A stretch of 64,000 bases of DNA from Flammeovirga kamogawensis (GCF_018736065.1 NZ_CP076129.1:992001-1056000); one strand, 5' to 3'. Positions 36,500-45,554 are shown, numbered from the stretch's first letter. The notes: generated by a model not told the origin, from the sequence alone. Numbers and translations: made by a program.

Positions 36500-36901
36500 T
36501 TAATAATTAGGTTTTTGTCTTAGCTTTTTCAAATCGCCACGCTTTTTCTTTTTGTCTTTCATTCGTTTTATAGATGCTTTACTTGGTTTTGAGGCTAGTC
36601 TTTTTTTAGGGACAAATAGTCCTACTTTTAGCAAGTCAAAAAAACGATCAATTACCTTATTCTTATTCTGTACTTGACTTCTAGAATCATCACAAGCAAG
36701 TATAAGTTCTTTATCATTTGTTAACCTAGAAGAGATATTCTTATACAATAAGGTTTTCTCACGACTATTTAGTCCTTCTGATTTTTCGACATTAAAAGAA
36801 AGGACCACCTTAGATGATACCTTGTTTACATGTTGCCCTCCGGCACCAGAACTTCTAATAGCCTTAAATTGCAATTCTTTTATGAGTACCTCTTTATTCA
36901 T
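36500..36901 (-). CDS. arfB: ArfB-type peptidyl-tRNA hydrolase (ribosome rescue)
   Basis: 133 residues. A single release-factor domain 3 with RSSGAGGQHVNKVSSKVVL near the N-terminus; the catalytic GGQ is at residues 21-23. The C-terminus is a lysine-rich tail (KASIKRMKDKKKKRGDLKK) of the kind ArfB/YaeJ inserts into the empty mRNA channel of a stalled ribosome. There is no codon-recognition domain, which separates it from RF1/RF2. It hydrolyses peptidyl-tRNA on non-stop complexes. The length is that of the family (about 130-140). It is read from the right with its own start; the terminator-like hairpin at 36948-36987 separates it from the next gene. Confidence 0.92.
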   Translation of the reverse strand: MNKEVLIKELQFKAIRSSGAGGQHVNKVSSKVVLSFNVEKSEGLNSREKTLLYKNISSRLTNDKELILACDDSRSQVQNKNKVIDRFFDLLKVGLFVPKKRLASKPSKASIKRMKDKKKKRGDLKKLRQKPNY

Positions 36902-36947
36902 AATTAACTAAACCAAACAAGATTAAATTGGTGTTTTGTCTACAAAC

Positions 36948-36987
36948 AACCACAATTGCAATAAGTTAACTCTTTACAATTGTGGTT
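36948..36987. terminator. Hairpin between two minus-strand genes
   Basis: Perfect 11-bp stem AACCACAATTG / CAATTGTGGTT with an 18-base loop, 8 bases after the stop at 36995. T-rich flank is better on the plus side. Confidence 0.6.
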
Positions 36988-36994
36988 ACTTTTA

Positions 36995-37270
36995 TTATTT
37001 AGAATATTTTGCTACTACGTCGATAATATCTTCTTTAGTATTATCTAAGATTTGTTTTCTTAGATACACTAATTTTTCGTTTACATCATCCATATCTAAC
37101 TCTGTTCCATCAATTTTAGCTTCTAATTCTAATTGTCTACCTAAAATTTCGTCTAAGTAGGCTCTATTTTCAAGACCTACTCTTAACGTTTCGAACATAA
37201 GTTCACCTAAATCAAATTTAAAATTGGTGTTTTCAAAATCCTTAGATTCTTCCTTATCTGTCATAATCAA
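36995..37270 (-). CDS. Small acidic cytoplasmic protein, unknown
   Basis: 91 residues, no signal peptide or membrane segment. Rich in Glu, Asp, Leu and Lys: FDLGELMFETLRVGLENRAYLDEILGRQLELEAKIDG, followed by VNEKLVYLRKQILDNTKEDIIDVV. The heptad-like spacing of Leu/Ile suggests a helical, possibly coiled-coil, fold. An ATG two codons in (37264) is an alternative start. The family is not recognised. A real gene is likely because of the sharp amino-acid bias, the hairpin just downstream and the clean spacing. Confidence 0.6.
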   Translation of the reverse strand: MIMTDKEESKDFENTNFKFDLGELMFETLRVGLENRAYLDEILGRQLELEAKIDGTELDMDDVNEKLVYLRKQILDNTKEDIIDVVAKYSK

Positions 37271-37622
37271 TTTAGTTTTTAGTAAAAAAATTCTTTACTA
37301 CTAATGTACTAGGATATTTTAATACTTCTGGAATTACTTTACAAACAAAAGTGTCTAAGGGTATTTATCGTTATTTTTATATTATCCATAATCAACAAAT
37401 AAAATAGAGAATTATAGTTTTTCAATCACCTGAAAAGTTAAAACTATCAATTCCTCGCATACTTTTTAAGTATCATATTTCAATTAACACAAATGACATT
37501 AGTCACTAATAAACATACATTCACAACAACTTTAGAGATTGTTTACAACTAATCATTGTCAGAAACATTTTAGCGGCTGTCTTATTCGTGATTGTAAAAT
37601 AAAACACCCTAATTATTTCAAA
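37271..37622. other. Divergent promoter region
   Basis: About 350 bases between the minus-strand 91-residue gene and the plus-strand CAP lipoprotein. It must carry both promoters; no clear TAnnTTTG box or other structure was identified. Confidence 0.35.
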
Positions 37623-38720
37623 ATGAAAAAAATTATTACAGCCTCTCTTATATCATTAGCTATTATTTCGTGTAAAAAGAATGAAAAAATAGAACCTTTA
37701 AAAAAAGAAAATGATACTGAATTATTATCAAAATCTTTTAAAAGTAGAAGAGATAGTATTGCTGCAGAAGTTGCAAATAAAGGCAAAGTTAAAGCGGATG
37801 CTAAGACTAAGACAGGAACAAAAAAAGATGCTACTGGAAATAAGCCAAGTAGTGGGACAACTACAATAGTTAAAAAGAACCCTCCTAAAACAACAACTCC
37901 ATCTACTGGTTCTGGAAACACAAACAAAGGAAACACAGGAACTGGTTCTTTTGTAAATACAGGTGGATCTAAAACACCTACACCTCCACAAGCTATTCCT
38001 CCAAAAAGAATAAATGGATTAAATTCTCCAATTTCTTCTACAGGTATTGTAGCTTATACTGAAAACCCACAAGCAGGTAAAGCAGATACTGATTTACTTT
38101 CTTTAAAAGAATTAAGTGATTTGGTACATTTAAATACCGTAACACCTGAGCAAGAAAAATGGTCTCGCGAATTTGTTGCTGAATGTAATAAAGCTAGAGC
38201 TGCATTTGCTGCAGGAGAAGCAGCTTGGGAAAATTATGTGTTAAATGATTTACAGATTTCAAGACATAAATTTATTGATAATGAAATCAGTTACGTAAAC
38301 GTTGTTAGAGATATTAATAACTTGAAATTTTATTCTCAACATAAAAGCACACAATTATCTCCTCAACCATTATCTTACAATAAAGACTTAACCATTGGTA
38401 GTGTAAAATGGCAGAAATTTATGCTTTCTACAATGAATGCTAATAGTGGTAAAAGTTTAGCACATGAAGATGTTAGTGGAAAATTAGGTTTTGATTTATC
38501 TACAAAAGCTGAGGGTAAAGGAACTTCTGCTGAAGTTGTAGCAGGAGGAACAACACCACGTCAGGCAGTAATTGACTGGATTAGAGATGATCAAAATAAA
38601 CCTACAAATTGGATGCATAGAACAAATATACTAAGTGCAGATTACACTAAAGCTGGTGGTTTTGCAGATGTAACAATTTCTAAAGGTCAGGCTAAATCTG
38701 TTGGTAGATTTACTTGGTAA
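37623..38720 (+). CDS. CAP-superfamily lipoprotein
   Basis: Best start is ATG 37623 (an upstream in-frame start at 37539 would bury the signal peptide), giving 365 residues. Lipobox LAIISCKK with Cys18. Residues ~20-130 are a low-complexity linker rich in K, T, G and P. The C-terminal third has CAP/SCP marks: ISYVNVVRDINNLK, DLTIGSVKWQKFMLSTMNANSG, LAHEDV, EVVAGGTTPRQAVIDWIRDD, HRTNILSADYTKAGGFADV. CAP proteins are secreted or surface proteins of varied and mostly unknown action. A 28-bp hairpin terminator follows at 38751. Anchored in the outer membrane with a long flexible stalk, it probably displays the CAP head. Confidence 0.78.
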   Translation: MKKIITASLISLAIISCKKNEKIEPLKKENDTELLSKSFKSRRDSIAAEVANKGKVKADAKTKTGTKKDATGNKPSSGTTTIVKKNPPKTTTPSTGSGNTNKGNTGTGSFVNTGGSKTPTPPQAIPPKRINGLNSPISSTGIVAYTENPQAGKADTDLLSLKELSDLVHLNTVTPEQEKWSREFVAECNKARAAFAAGEAAWENYVLNDLQISRHKFIDNEISYVNVVRDINNLKFYSQHKSTQLSPQPLSYNKDLTIGSVKWQKFMLSTMNANSGKSLAHEDVSGKLGFDLSTKAEGKGTSAEVVAGGTTPRQAVIDWIRDDQNKPTNWMHRTNILSADYTKAGGFADVTISKGQAKSVGRFTW

Positions 38721-38750
38721 TTCAATCAATCTTAATTCAAATAATAATAG

Positions 38751-38789
38751 GTCCTCTTTTACAAAACAATTGTAGAAGAGGACTTTTTG
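38751..38789 (+). terminator. Terminator of the CAP lipoprotein gene
   Basis: Stem GTCCTCTT / AAGAGGAC plus inner TTAC/GTA pairs, then T5, 31 bases after the stop. Confidence 0.8.
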
Positions 38790-38901
38790 TATTGATCTTT
38801 TTACAACTAAAAGTATCAACAAAAGTTATAACAGCATCAATACTCGAAACATTATTTGTTAAAATTTAATAAAAACAATGATTAATTAATCTTGAAAACT
38901 C

Positions 38902-39011
38902 ATAACACAGAACACTAGTTTGATAATAAAAGTTAATAACTTATACTTGTATTAATGAATCGTTAAGCATCGCCCTCATTCAGACTTATAGTCAGTTTGA
39001 GGGTTTTTTGT
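38902..39011 (+). ncRNA. Candidate small RNA / terminator-ended repeat element, copy B
   Basis: Aligns with 6761-6882: begins ATAACAC, keeps ACACT, AAAAGTTA and the exact 12-mer GAATCGTTAAGC (38957-38968). It ends in an imperfect hairpin CCCTCA..CAGAC / GTC..TGAGGG and a T6 run (39004-39009). The CAP gene already has its own terminator 115 bases earlier and the next gene is on the other strand, so this second plus-strand terminator must end something else, most simply a small RNA of about 110 nt. Confidence 0.5.
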
Positions 39012-39221
39012 GTTCTTTTTTATACTAATCATGTTATTGATTTACAGATTAGTATAAGTTTCAACTAAGGTCTAAACTATATTCAAAATAGTAAATAGAG
39101 TAATGATAAAACTCAAGCTAGGTAGGTTATTTAGTGATAAGTATAAAACCTCTAATCACCTTAAAACAAATTGATTAAGTCTACCAAAGCAATCAGAGTA
39201 ATTTATTATCAATTTACTACT

Positions 39222-39264
39222 TAAAATAAAAAAGGATTAGACTATACTACTAGCCGAATCCTTT
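39222..39264 (-). terminator. Terminator of the coiled-coil lipoprotein gene
   Basis: Stem AAAGGATT / AATCCTTT followed on the minus strand by a T6 run, about 60 bases beyond the stop at 39325. Confidence 0.65.
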
Positions 39265-39324
39265 AATTTTAAAATTCACACACTTACTAAAAGAATGTAA
39301 AAATTCGATCTTTTAGAATGGAGT

Positions 39325-40779
39325 TTATTTCAATTGTTGTAACTCTTGCTCACGAATAGCAACTAATTTCTTTGCATCTTCAAGCTCTTTTTCTAATTGA
39401 ACTAAATAACTTTTTTGAGTTGCAATGTTACTTCTAATTGAATTTTCATCATAAATATTATTCTCTCTAATGATTTTATTTCTTAATTCTTTTATCTCGT
39501 TTTTTGTATTACTACCATCACGATCTGCAGGTTGGTTTTTAAGTAGTTCTTCTAACTGCTTAATTCGGTCTTCAAATTGTTTAATTCTAGAATTATGATT
39601 GATGATTTTAACTTCTAATTTTCTAATATTAATTTTTTGATAGTCTACTCCTTCTATTGCACTTTTAAGACTTCTTTTAGCCGTAGCTACTTCTTCTTGA
39701 AGGTTTTTTAATTTTCTATTTTTCTGAGTATTTAAATTACTTTCAAAAGTTGAGAAATAGCTTTCCATTGAAGATATTTGACTTTTTGATTGTCTAATAT
39801 AGTATTCTGCATCATCTACTATTTGTTTTATCTTTTCAAGATTATTTCTTAACTCCTCAGTACGCTCAATGATTTCTCTTTCAGTACCATACATAGTGTG
39901 ATTATATGCTTCGTTATGCATTTTATCTTTAATCACTACCATTTCGTTAAAATAAGTTGATAGGTTTACTGCATTTTGTTTTGCAACCTCTACAGATTTT
40001 TTGAATGCAGGAACATCGTTTAATGTATTATAATTATTTGTTTTATTACTCTCTACCTCAATGATATCTGTATGTTTTTTTATTTTATCATACAATGCTT
40101 TAGTTTCAGCTAAAGATGTTCTCATCTCATCTTCATACTTTTTTAAAGCTTCTTCATTCTCTTTATTAATTGTTTTTATATCAGATAACTCAACATTTAA
40201 TTCTTTATCAACACCATCTACTAATTCTTTAGCTAAAAGCTTAGTTTTATCAGCAAGCTCTTTATCTTTTTCTAATTCTAATTTGAGCTCTTTTACTTTT
40301 TCATCATCTTTTTCAGATGCAATTTTGCTTTTCGTTTCTTCAGATTTCTTTGCTATTTCTAATGCTTTTTCAGCAGTTTTTATAGCATCTTTAGATTTTT
40401 CAGCTACTTTTTTTATGTTATTTGTTACTTTTAGTAACTCTTCTTTTTTCTTTTCGGCAGCTATTACTTTTTCATCAGCTTCTTTCTTTTTAGAGCTATC
40501 TGCTTGAGATGCCTCTTTTTTAGCTTTTTGGATAGCCTCATCAGCCTTCTTAAGTTGTTCTTGAGCTGCAATTTCTTTTTGAGTAATTTCTTTAGAAGTT
40601 TGTTTTGCTTTTTCAAGCATTTTTTGTGCTTTTTCAACTTCTGTTTCATTAGCTACTTTCAACTGTTCTTCCTTTTTTACACTCTTTTCATTTTCTTGAA
40701 CAGGGGTAATTTCAGAATCTTTTTTGTTACAGCTAATTGTTGCTGACAATAGTAAAATTGGGATTAATATTTTTTTCAT
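39325..40779 (-). CDS. Coiled-coil outer-membrane lipoprotein, unknown
   Basis: 484 residues. Lipobox ATISCNKK with Cys17, then almost continuous coiled coil rich in K, E and A. The first ~200 residues are dominated by K/E/A repeats (EKAQKMLEKAKQTSKEITQKE, AIQKAKKEASQADSSKKKEAD); the second half is more varied, with helices around YIRQSKSQISSMESYF and IRKLEVKIINHNSRIKQFEDRIKQL. No enzymatic motifs. Anchored by lipid, it could form a rod in the periplasm or on the surface, but nothing fixes its role. It has its own terminator and no operon partners. Function unknown. Confidence 0.75.
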   Translation of the reverse strand: MKKILIPILLLSATISCNKKDSEITPVQENEKSVKKEEQLKVANETEVEKAQKMLEKAKQTSKEITQKEIAAQEQLKKADEAIQKAKKEASQADSSKKKEADEKVIAAEKKKEELLKVTNNIKKVAEKSKDAIKTAEKALEIAKKSEETKSKIASEKDDEKVKELKLELEKDKELADKTKLLAKELVDGVDKELNVELSDIKTINKENEEALKKYEDEMRTSLAETKALYDKIKKHTDIIEVESNKTNNYNTLNDVPAFKKSVEVAKQNAVNLSTYFNEMVVIKDKMHNEAYNHTMYGTEREIIERTEELRNNLEKIKQIVDDAEYYIRQSKSQISSMESYFSTFESNLNTQKNRKLKNLQEEVATAKRSLKSAIEGVDYQKINIRKLEVKIINHNSRIKQFEDRIKQLEELLKNQPADRDGSNTKNEIKELRNKIIRENNIYDENSIRSNIATQKSYLVQLEKELEDAKKLVAIREQELQQLK

Positions 40780-41473
40780 AATATCTTCTATTAAGTTTAA
40801 TTTAGAGACAGTTATGAAATAACAGAAGACGTATTAGTTCGTTTTTATTAACCTAACTATTTGAACTTATTGGCTGCTCAGTTTTTCCTACTAATAAGAC
40901 TAATATTTTACTGAAAAGAGAGGTGGGTATTAATTATATTATTTGTTCTGTAAGAGAAAAATCGGCAGACAATATTACATGGCTCTTCGTCACTTTTGAT
41001 AAAAGATAAATCCACATAAAGTCCTCCTTAAAAATTATTAAAGCCTCTCAATTTATTAAAGAAAATAGTATGATAACATAAATTAGATATTCTTTCATAA
41101 ACTATATAAAATCTCACTTTTTAGCTATTTTAGTAAGTATTTTAATCTTTTATAGAGGTTTGAAGATAGATGTAAATTCTCTTTTTAATTAAAAATAATA
41201 GAAGTTAAAAAATAAATTATATAGAGAAGTTATAGTAAACAAACTTGAAAAATAAACAACACACCTATTATAAATTGTACTCTAGTACCCCTCATTCTGT
41301 GTAACATTTAATTCTAGAAAAATCTTTAGTTTGATCAAAAATTGGCACTAGGAGATCACTTCTGGATACACATAAAAGTATGCATATTACTAATAGGAGT
41401 ACTTTTTTTTAAATCATGAATAACATAACTTTATCAAAACCAAAAATTCTATAATTAAATTAACTTAACTCAT
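40780..41473. other. Gene-free region between divergent genes
   Basis: 694 bases, AT-rich. A 39-codon minus frame without start (40908-41027) with LYVDLSFIKSDEEPCNIVCR in its translation looks less random than its surroundings and could be a gene relic. Otherwise nothing seen; promoters for the minus-strand lipoprotein and panB must lie here. Confidence 0.4.
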
Positions 41474-42292
41474 ATGTCAATTCAAACTCCTAGAACAAAA
41501 AAAGTTACTGCTCTTGAACTTCAGAAAATGAAAAAAAGAGGTGAAAAGATTACTTTCTTAACATCGTATGATTATACTATGGCTAAGATTGTAGACAATG
41601 CAGGTATAGATGCTATCCTTGTTGGGGATACTGCTTCAAATGTAATGGCTGGTAATGATACTACGTTACCAATCACCCTAGATAACATGATTTATCATGC
41701 TAAATCTGTTGTAAATGCAGTAGAGAACGCAATGGTTGTTTCTGATATTCCTTTCGGAAGTTATCAAGGAGATCCACTCCAAGCTTTACATGCCGCAGTA
41801 AGAATCATGAAAGAATCGGGGGCTAATGCTGTAAAAGTTGAAGGTGGTGAAGAAATTAAAGAATCAATCCAAAAAATTTTAACAGCAGGAATCCCTGTTG
41901 TAGGTCATCTTGGATTAACCCCACAATCAATCTTTAAGTTTGGTACGTTTTCAGTTCAAGCTAAAAAAGAAGAAGAAGCTAAATTATTACTAAAAAATGC
42001 CAAACTATTAGAAGAGCTAGGTTGCTTTGCCGTTGTTTTAGAAGCAATTCCAGCTGATTTAGCAAAAGAAGTATCCGAAGCATTAACAATACCTACAATT
42101 GGTATTGGCGCTGGTCCTGATACAGATGGTCAAGTATTAGTTATTCATGATATGTTGGGTATGACTCCTAATTTCAAACCAAAATACCTTAGAAAGTATG
42201 CAGAAGTTGGTCAAATTATGGACAATGCTATCAAAAATTATATTTCTGATGTAAAAGAAAAAGCTTTTCCTTCTTATGATGAATCCTATTAA
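41474..42292 (+). CDS. panB: 3-methyl-2-oxobutanoate hydroxymethyltransferase
   Basis: 272 residues, the usual PanB length (~265-275). It transfers a hydroxymethyl group from methylenetetrahydrofolate to 2-oxoisovalerate, giving ketopantoate, the first step of pantothenate and CoA synthesis in the cytoplasm. Signature stretches: ITFLTSYDYTMAKIVDNAGID, ILVGDTASNVMAG, VVSDIPFGSYQGDP, AVKVEGGEE, GIPVVGHLGLTPQSI, FAVVLEAIPADLA, TIGIGAGPDTDGQVLVIHDMLG. The metal-binding Asp in VGDT and catalytic Glu in VLEAIP are present. It stands alone; panC and panD are not in the window. A hairpin terminator follows. Confidence 0.97.
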   Translation: MSIQTPRTKKVTALELQKMKKRGEKITFLTSYDYTMAKIVDNAGIDAILVGDTASNVMAGNDTTLPITLDNMIYHAKSVVNAVENAMVVSDIPFGSYQGDPLQALHAAVRIMKESGANAVKVEGGEEIKESIQKILTAGIPVVGHLGLTPQSIFKFGTFSVQAKKEEEAKLLLKNAKLLEELGCFAVVLEAIPADLAKEVSEALTIPTIGIGAGPDTDGQVLVIHDMLGMTPNFKPKYLRKYAEVGQIMDNAIKNYISDVKEKAFPSYDESY

Positions 42293-42308
42293 GAATTAAT
42301 AATACATA

Positions 42309-42350
42309 AAAAGAGGCTGTCTCATAACTAGTTTATAAGGCAGCTTTTTC
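42309..42350 (+). terminator. Terminator of panB
   Basis: Imperfect stem AAGAGGCTGTCTCATAA / TTATAAGGCAGCTTTTT ending in a T5 run, 17 bases after the stop. Confidence 0.65.
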
Positions 42351-42398
42351 ATTTATTCTAATTTCTTAAATTATTACTAACCGATAACAAAAAACATT

Positions 42399-42826
42399 TT
42401 AATGAATTGCCTTAATAGAAATGGTAACTGGTTTCCCTGTCAATTTATCCTGAGGTAAAGAAATACTAGTAGAATAATACTCCCCTAATTTCGTCACATT
42501 TTCACCTTTTAATGGTAAAGTAGTTATTAAGTTCATTTCTTTTAAAAAACCATCCATAATCGCATCTGTTAGGAAAAAAGATAATGATTCTCCTTCTTTT
42601 TGATCATTTTTTCTTTTACTACATTATACAATTATTTGTCTGTAGGTTTATGCTTTTTGTTATCTACAATTACTGTTTCCTTCCAAAGTATTTGGCCTCT
42701 TCTTATCCAAATATGGTAGCTATTGTACATGTGATACAATCGTTCAAAAAATAATATTAGAATTCTAACAAAAACAGGATTAATCAATTTAGTATTTGTT
42801 TTACTTAATTTGATTAAAGGAAAAAA
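42399..42826 (-). pseudogene. Decayed minus-strand gene, unknown family
   Basis: Two adjoining open frames without good starts read like protein. 42632-42826 encodes about 64 residues including ILFFERLYHMYNSYHIWIRR and ETVIVDNKKHKPTDK before a stop. 42399-42623, in a shifted frame, encodes about 74 residues including LSFFLTDAIMDGFLKEMN, PLKGENVTKLGEYYSTSIS and PVTISIKAIH before a stop. Codon composition is gene-like in both. I read this as one or two inactivated genes. No family recognised. Confidence 0.4.
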
Positions 42827-42888
42827 TCAAGATTAAAATGCTCTAAAATATTGAGGGTTTACTTTTTAAAAGCGAGATAAGGCAAAAA

Positions 42889-42912
42889 AACCCTCTAAAT
42901 AATTAGAGGGTT
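42889..42912. terminator. Bidirectional hairpin
   Basis: AACCCTCTAA / TTAGAGGGTT perfect stem with short loop, A-run before and T-run after. Confidence 0.6.
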
Positions 42913-43096
42913 TTAACTGGATACGAATATCGCAGTATAGATTATAGTAGTAATTCTTCTTACTTACTTAGACCGATAGTTGTTACAAAAGGGTTATTAT
43001 TAAATCTTCTAATTTACTTTCTTAATTTTGATTACAGTTGTTTAACGACTAACAAAAAGGGGTCGATTACTTAAATAAGCCCAATAAATACCGAAA

Positions 43097-43140
43097 AAAG
43101 CCCAGTGATCTACTTTAAATTTGTAGTCTCACTGGGCTTT
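43097..43140 (-). terminator. Terminator of the bestrophin gene
   Basis: Perfect 12-bp stem AAAGCCCAGTGA / TCACTGGGCTTT; minus-strand tail is a T6 run. About 90 bases beyond the stop. Confidence 0.75.
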
Positions 43141-43226
43141 AACATACTTAATATTATGAGTTTAAATATTTATAAAATATAAACATAACACCTCTTTATT
43201 CACAATGTTATTCGCTTTTTTAAGCA

Positions 43227-44258
43227 TTACATTAAAATACCTTTTTTTGCTTTTATAGGCTCAGGTAGATCTTTTTCATCTAACATATCTCTAAGGTCAA
43301 TTTCTATAACTCTGCATAATGACATCATAGGAATATCGTTTCCTAATCCTTCAAAAGGATTTTCAGAATAATCTCCTACTAGTTCCATCGTTAAAAATAC
43401 CCAAGCAATTAAACTTGTTGCAGGAATAGAAAGCCAACCACCAATGTGACCAAATTTCTCGAATTCAGGAATCATCCCAAATGGTAATAGAATAATAAAA
43501 ATACCTACAAATACGCCACTCATAGCGCCGTACTGTCTTGGTAAAGGGAACTTCTTTAAACGTTCGCACTTTCCTTGGCAGTCATAGAACTCGTTTAAGA
43601 TTTTCTGTAATTCCATGTGTCTGAAATCATCTATTAACCCTGCCTTACGTAATTGTAATAAATCCTGAGATTGTAAATCAATTAATTGTGTTGCTACATT
43701 TTTATAAGTTAATAATTTATCTTTCTCTAATGTATCAAGAAATTGAGTTAAAATTTCATCTATTTCATTATTATCAACCAGACCAATTCCGTAATCTTTC
43801 ATACGTTTTTTGATCATCTTATTCATAGTTTTTCCTTGTGATAAATGCTCCCAAGGGGTAGGTACTAATAATTGCTTTCTAAGCACATAGTTCCATGCAA
43901 TATGTCTGTAAATTAATCGCTTTTTAATGGCATATAACTCTCCTTCTGTAGCCTCTACATTTAAATCTGAAACGTAAGATTTTACCATTGCCCCAAATTT
44001 TCTACTAGAATTAATAATTCCGCCCCAAATTTTACGAGCTTCCCATAACCTACCATAGGATTGGTTATTTTTAAAACCTACATAAAAAGAAACTGCTGTG
44101 CCTATTATTGATATAGGAAGCCAAGGCATACTTAAAAATTTCCAATTCAGCGTTTGAAATAGAAAGCTAGCAAACGTAACCCAGCAGATAATCCAAATAA
44201 TATGGAACCAAGTAAAACTCAGGACGTTTCTAAACGATAAATTTTTATTTACAATCAT
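43227..44258 (-). CDS. Bestrophin-family membrane channel (YneE type)
   Basis: 343 residues. Bacterial bestrophins are pentameric inner-membrane ion channels. The family look is clear: FTWFHIIWIICWVTFASFLF first helix, LPISIIGTAVSFYVGFKNNQSYGRLWEARKIWGGIINSSRKFG (the conserved N-S-YxRxWEAR-W segment), RHIAWNYVLRKQL, and a later helix pair GVFVGIFIILLPFGMIPEF and LIAWVFLTMELVGDYSENPFEG, with the D/E-rich ENPFEGLGNDIPM that parallels the bestrophin Ca clasp/neck region. Monocistronic with a strong terminator. The ion conducted cannot be read from sequence. Confidence 0.88.
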   Translation of the reverse strand: MIVNKNLSFRNVLSFTWFHIIWIICWVTFASFLFQTLNWKFLSMPWLPISIIGTAVSFYVGFKNNQSYGRLWEARKIWGGIINSSRKFGAMVKSYVSDLNVEATEGELYAIKKRLIYRHIAWNYVLRKQLLVPTPWEHLSQGKTMNKMIKKRMKDYGIGLVDNNEIDEILTQFLDTLEKDKLLTYKNVATQLIDLQSQDLLQLRKAGLIDDFRHMELQKILNEFYDCQGKCERLKKFPLPRQYGAMSGVFVGIFIILLPFGMIPEFEKFGHIGGWLSIPATSLIAWVFLTMELVGDYSENPFEGLGNDIPMMSLCRVIEIDLRDMLDEKDLPEPIKAKKGILM

Positions 44259-44466
44259 AGAAGATATATAAGTCTAGTTCAGCAATAAAATTAAAACTTG
44301 AAGATACTATAAGTTGGTCTTTTAAGACAAGAGATTTTAGGTAGATTTTCATTCAGCAATAAAAAATAATTAAACACTAGGGGTTTTGAATCTTTTCTAC
44401 ACTTATGTAAGTAGATGAATGAATTTAAGTTTTGTTTTCAAGATGTTTTCAAATTTAGTAGTAATA

Positions 44467-44497
44467 AAAAATCTTCTCTTATTAAGGGAAGATTTTT
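44467..44497. terminator. Bidirectional terminator hairpin
   Basis: AAAAATCTTC / GAAGATTTTT stem with T-runs on both strands, 27 bases past the stop of the minus-strand gene at 44524. Confidence 0.65.
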
Positions 44498-44523
44498 TTG
44501 TGCCTTGTGTAATAGGTACTTTG

Positions 44524-44847
44524 TTATGCTTGTAATATATCTATAAGTGCTCCAATAATTATAAGTACCTCTAACAATAGCAGAAGTAGACTTAAATATT
44601 TAGGGCAAAAAGTCCTTTTTAAACGTGTGTACAATAACCAAAAACCCAAACTTTCTAATAGAATTATCAAATAAGGCACTACTACGTATCCATTGATCAT
44701 TCCTATTGCCAGAAATGAATTTACTATTGCAAATGTTACTACACCTTTAGTATGAGGGGCATTATTAGCTTTTAAAATAAAAAAAGCAATTAAATGCAAT
44801 GCTGCATTTATCAATAAAAGAAATATAACTATTATTGCTGAGTTCAT
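44524..44847 (-). CDS. Small multi-pass membrane protein, unknown
   Basis: 107 residues made almost entirely of hydrophobic helices: residues ~3-25 (IIVIFLLLINAALHLIAFFIL), ~35-52 (VVTFAIVNSFLAIGMING), ~54-72 (VVVPYLIILLESLGFWLLY) and ~84-105 (YLSLLLLLLEVLIIIGALI). Loops are short, with a basic segment RLKRTFCPK. Four helices in the inner membrane are predicted. No family recognised. A clean terminator hairpin downstream supports a real transcript. Confidence 0.6.
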   Translation of the reverse strand: MNSAIIVIFLLLINAALHLIAFFILKANNAPHTKGVVTFAIVNSFLAIGMINGYVVVPYLIILLESLGFWLLYTRLKRTFCPKYLSLLLLLLEVLIIIGALIDILQA

Positions 44848-44999
44848 GATACTAGTGTTTGCTTAAGAAATAAAACATAAATCTTAAAGTCAAATCCTCT
44901 CCGGTGTATTGACTTGTATGCTTATAGATGCAATTTAAGTGTTCTTTTTCTTAATTGTTACTAATCAATATCATGTTATAAAGCTGATTTATTTTCGCC

Positions 45000-45554
45000 T
45001 TATTTCTTGATGGCACTTACTGTATAATATAATAAGCGAGCTTCTGCATCCCAAATAATTATTTCTTTAGTAGTATAGAATAAATCTTCTTTGATTATGA
45101 TATCGTACTTTCCTCTATTAAATGGAATAGACAAAGTAGAATCTTTTGCAAAGGTTTCTCCAAATTCATCTCTTGTAAGCGTATGTTTTCCAAATAGTTT
45201 ATAGTAATCTCTTTTTTTATTTATTCTATACGGCAATTTAACTGGCGTATTTCTATACACTACTGCTGTATAAGAATTATTCTTTTGAGATAAAGGACTT
45301 GAGAACTGATTTTGGAAGATCACATTTTGTACAGGCTGGCTATGAATAAACTTCCAATATTTAAATGATGTGTCGTATTCCTTACCAAAATTAATTGCAG
45401 TCCATGGTCTAGCTATTTCAATTCTTTTAGGAGAAGTGGAATTCATAGAATGTGAGGTCCACGCAAAAACGAGTAGAAGTATTGCTAAAACTACCCCTCC
45501 TATTAAGAGTACATACCTTTTATGGAAAGAAAAATTTATTCTATCTAATTGCAT
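45000..45554 (-). CDS. Single-pass membrane-anchored protein, unknown
   Basis: 184 residues. A short basic N-terminus precedes one helix (YVLLIGGVVLAILLLVFAW, ~14-32) without a cleavage site, so the rest probably faces the periplasm. The exported part (IEIARPWTAINFGKEYDTSFKYW, YTAVVYRNTPVKLPYRI, FNRGKYDIIIKEDLFYTTKEIIIWD) is strand-rich with many aromatics and contains no catalytic motif that I can identify. It stands alone between gaps, transcribed away from the plus-strand metallo-hydrolase. Family unknown. Confidence 0.6.
   Translation of the reverse strand: MQLDRINFSFHKRYVLLIGGVVLAILLLVFAWTSHSMNSTSPKRIEIARPWTAINFGKEYDTSFKYWKFIHSQPVQNVIFQNQFSSPLSQKNNSYTAVVYRNTPVKLPYRINKKRDYYKLFGKHTLTRDEFGETFAKDSTLSIPFNRGKYDIIIKEDLFYTTKEIIIWDAEARLLYYTVSAIKK

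Larger units (their letters stand above)
38721..39324. other. Intergenic region with small-RNA candidate and two terminators
   Basis: No protein gene. It holds the terminator of the CAP gene, the terminator-ended element copy B, and the terminator of the minus-strand coiled-coil gene, each listed separately. Confidence 0.5.

Noticed and set aside
37539..37622. N-terminal extension of the CAP lipoprotein
   Set aside because: The extra 28 residues would place the signal peptide and lipobox inside the protein; ATG 37623 is the natural start.
40061..40507. 148-codon plus-strand frame rich in Ser and Phe
   Set aside because: Shadow of the Lys/Glu-rich coiled-coil gene on the other strand; Ser/Phe richness is the expected complement.
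42309..42350. AGGCTGTCTCATAA inverted repeat as an insertion-sequence end
   Set aside because: No transposase or partner repeat is nearby and a T-run follows at the end of panB, so a terminator is the simpler reading.
44375..44505. Possible third copy of the terminator-ended element
   Set aside because: It shares AACACTAG and ACTTAT at similar spacing and ends in a hairpin, but lacks the GAATCGTTAAGC core; too weak to claim.
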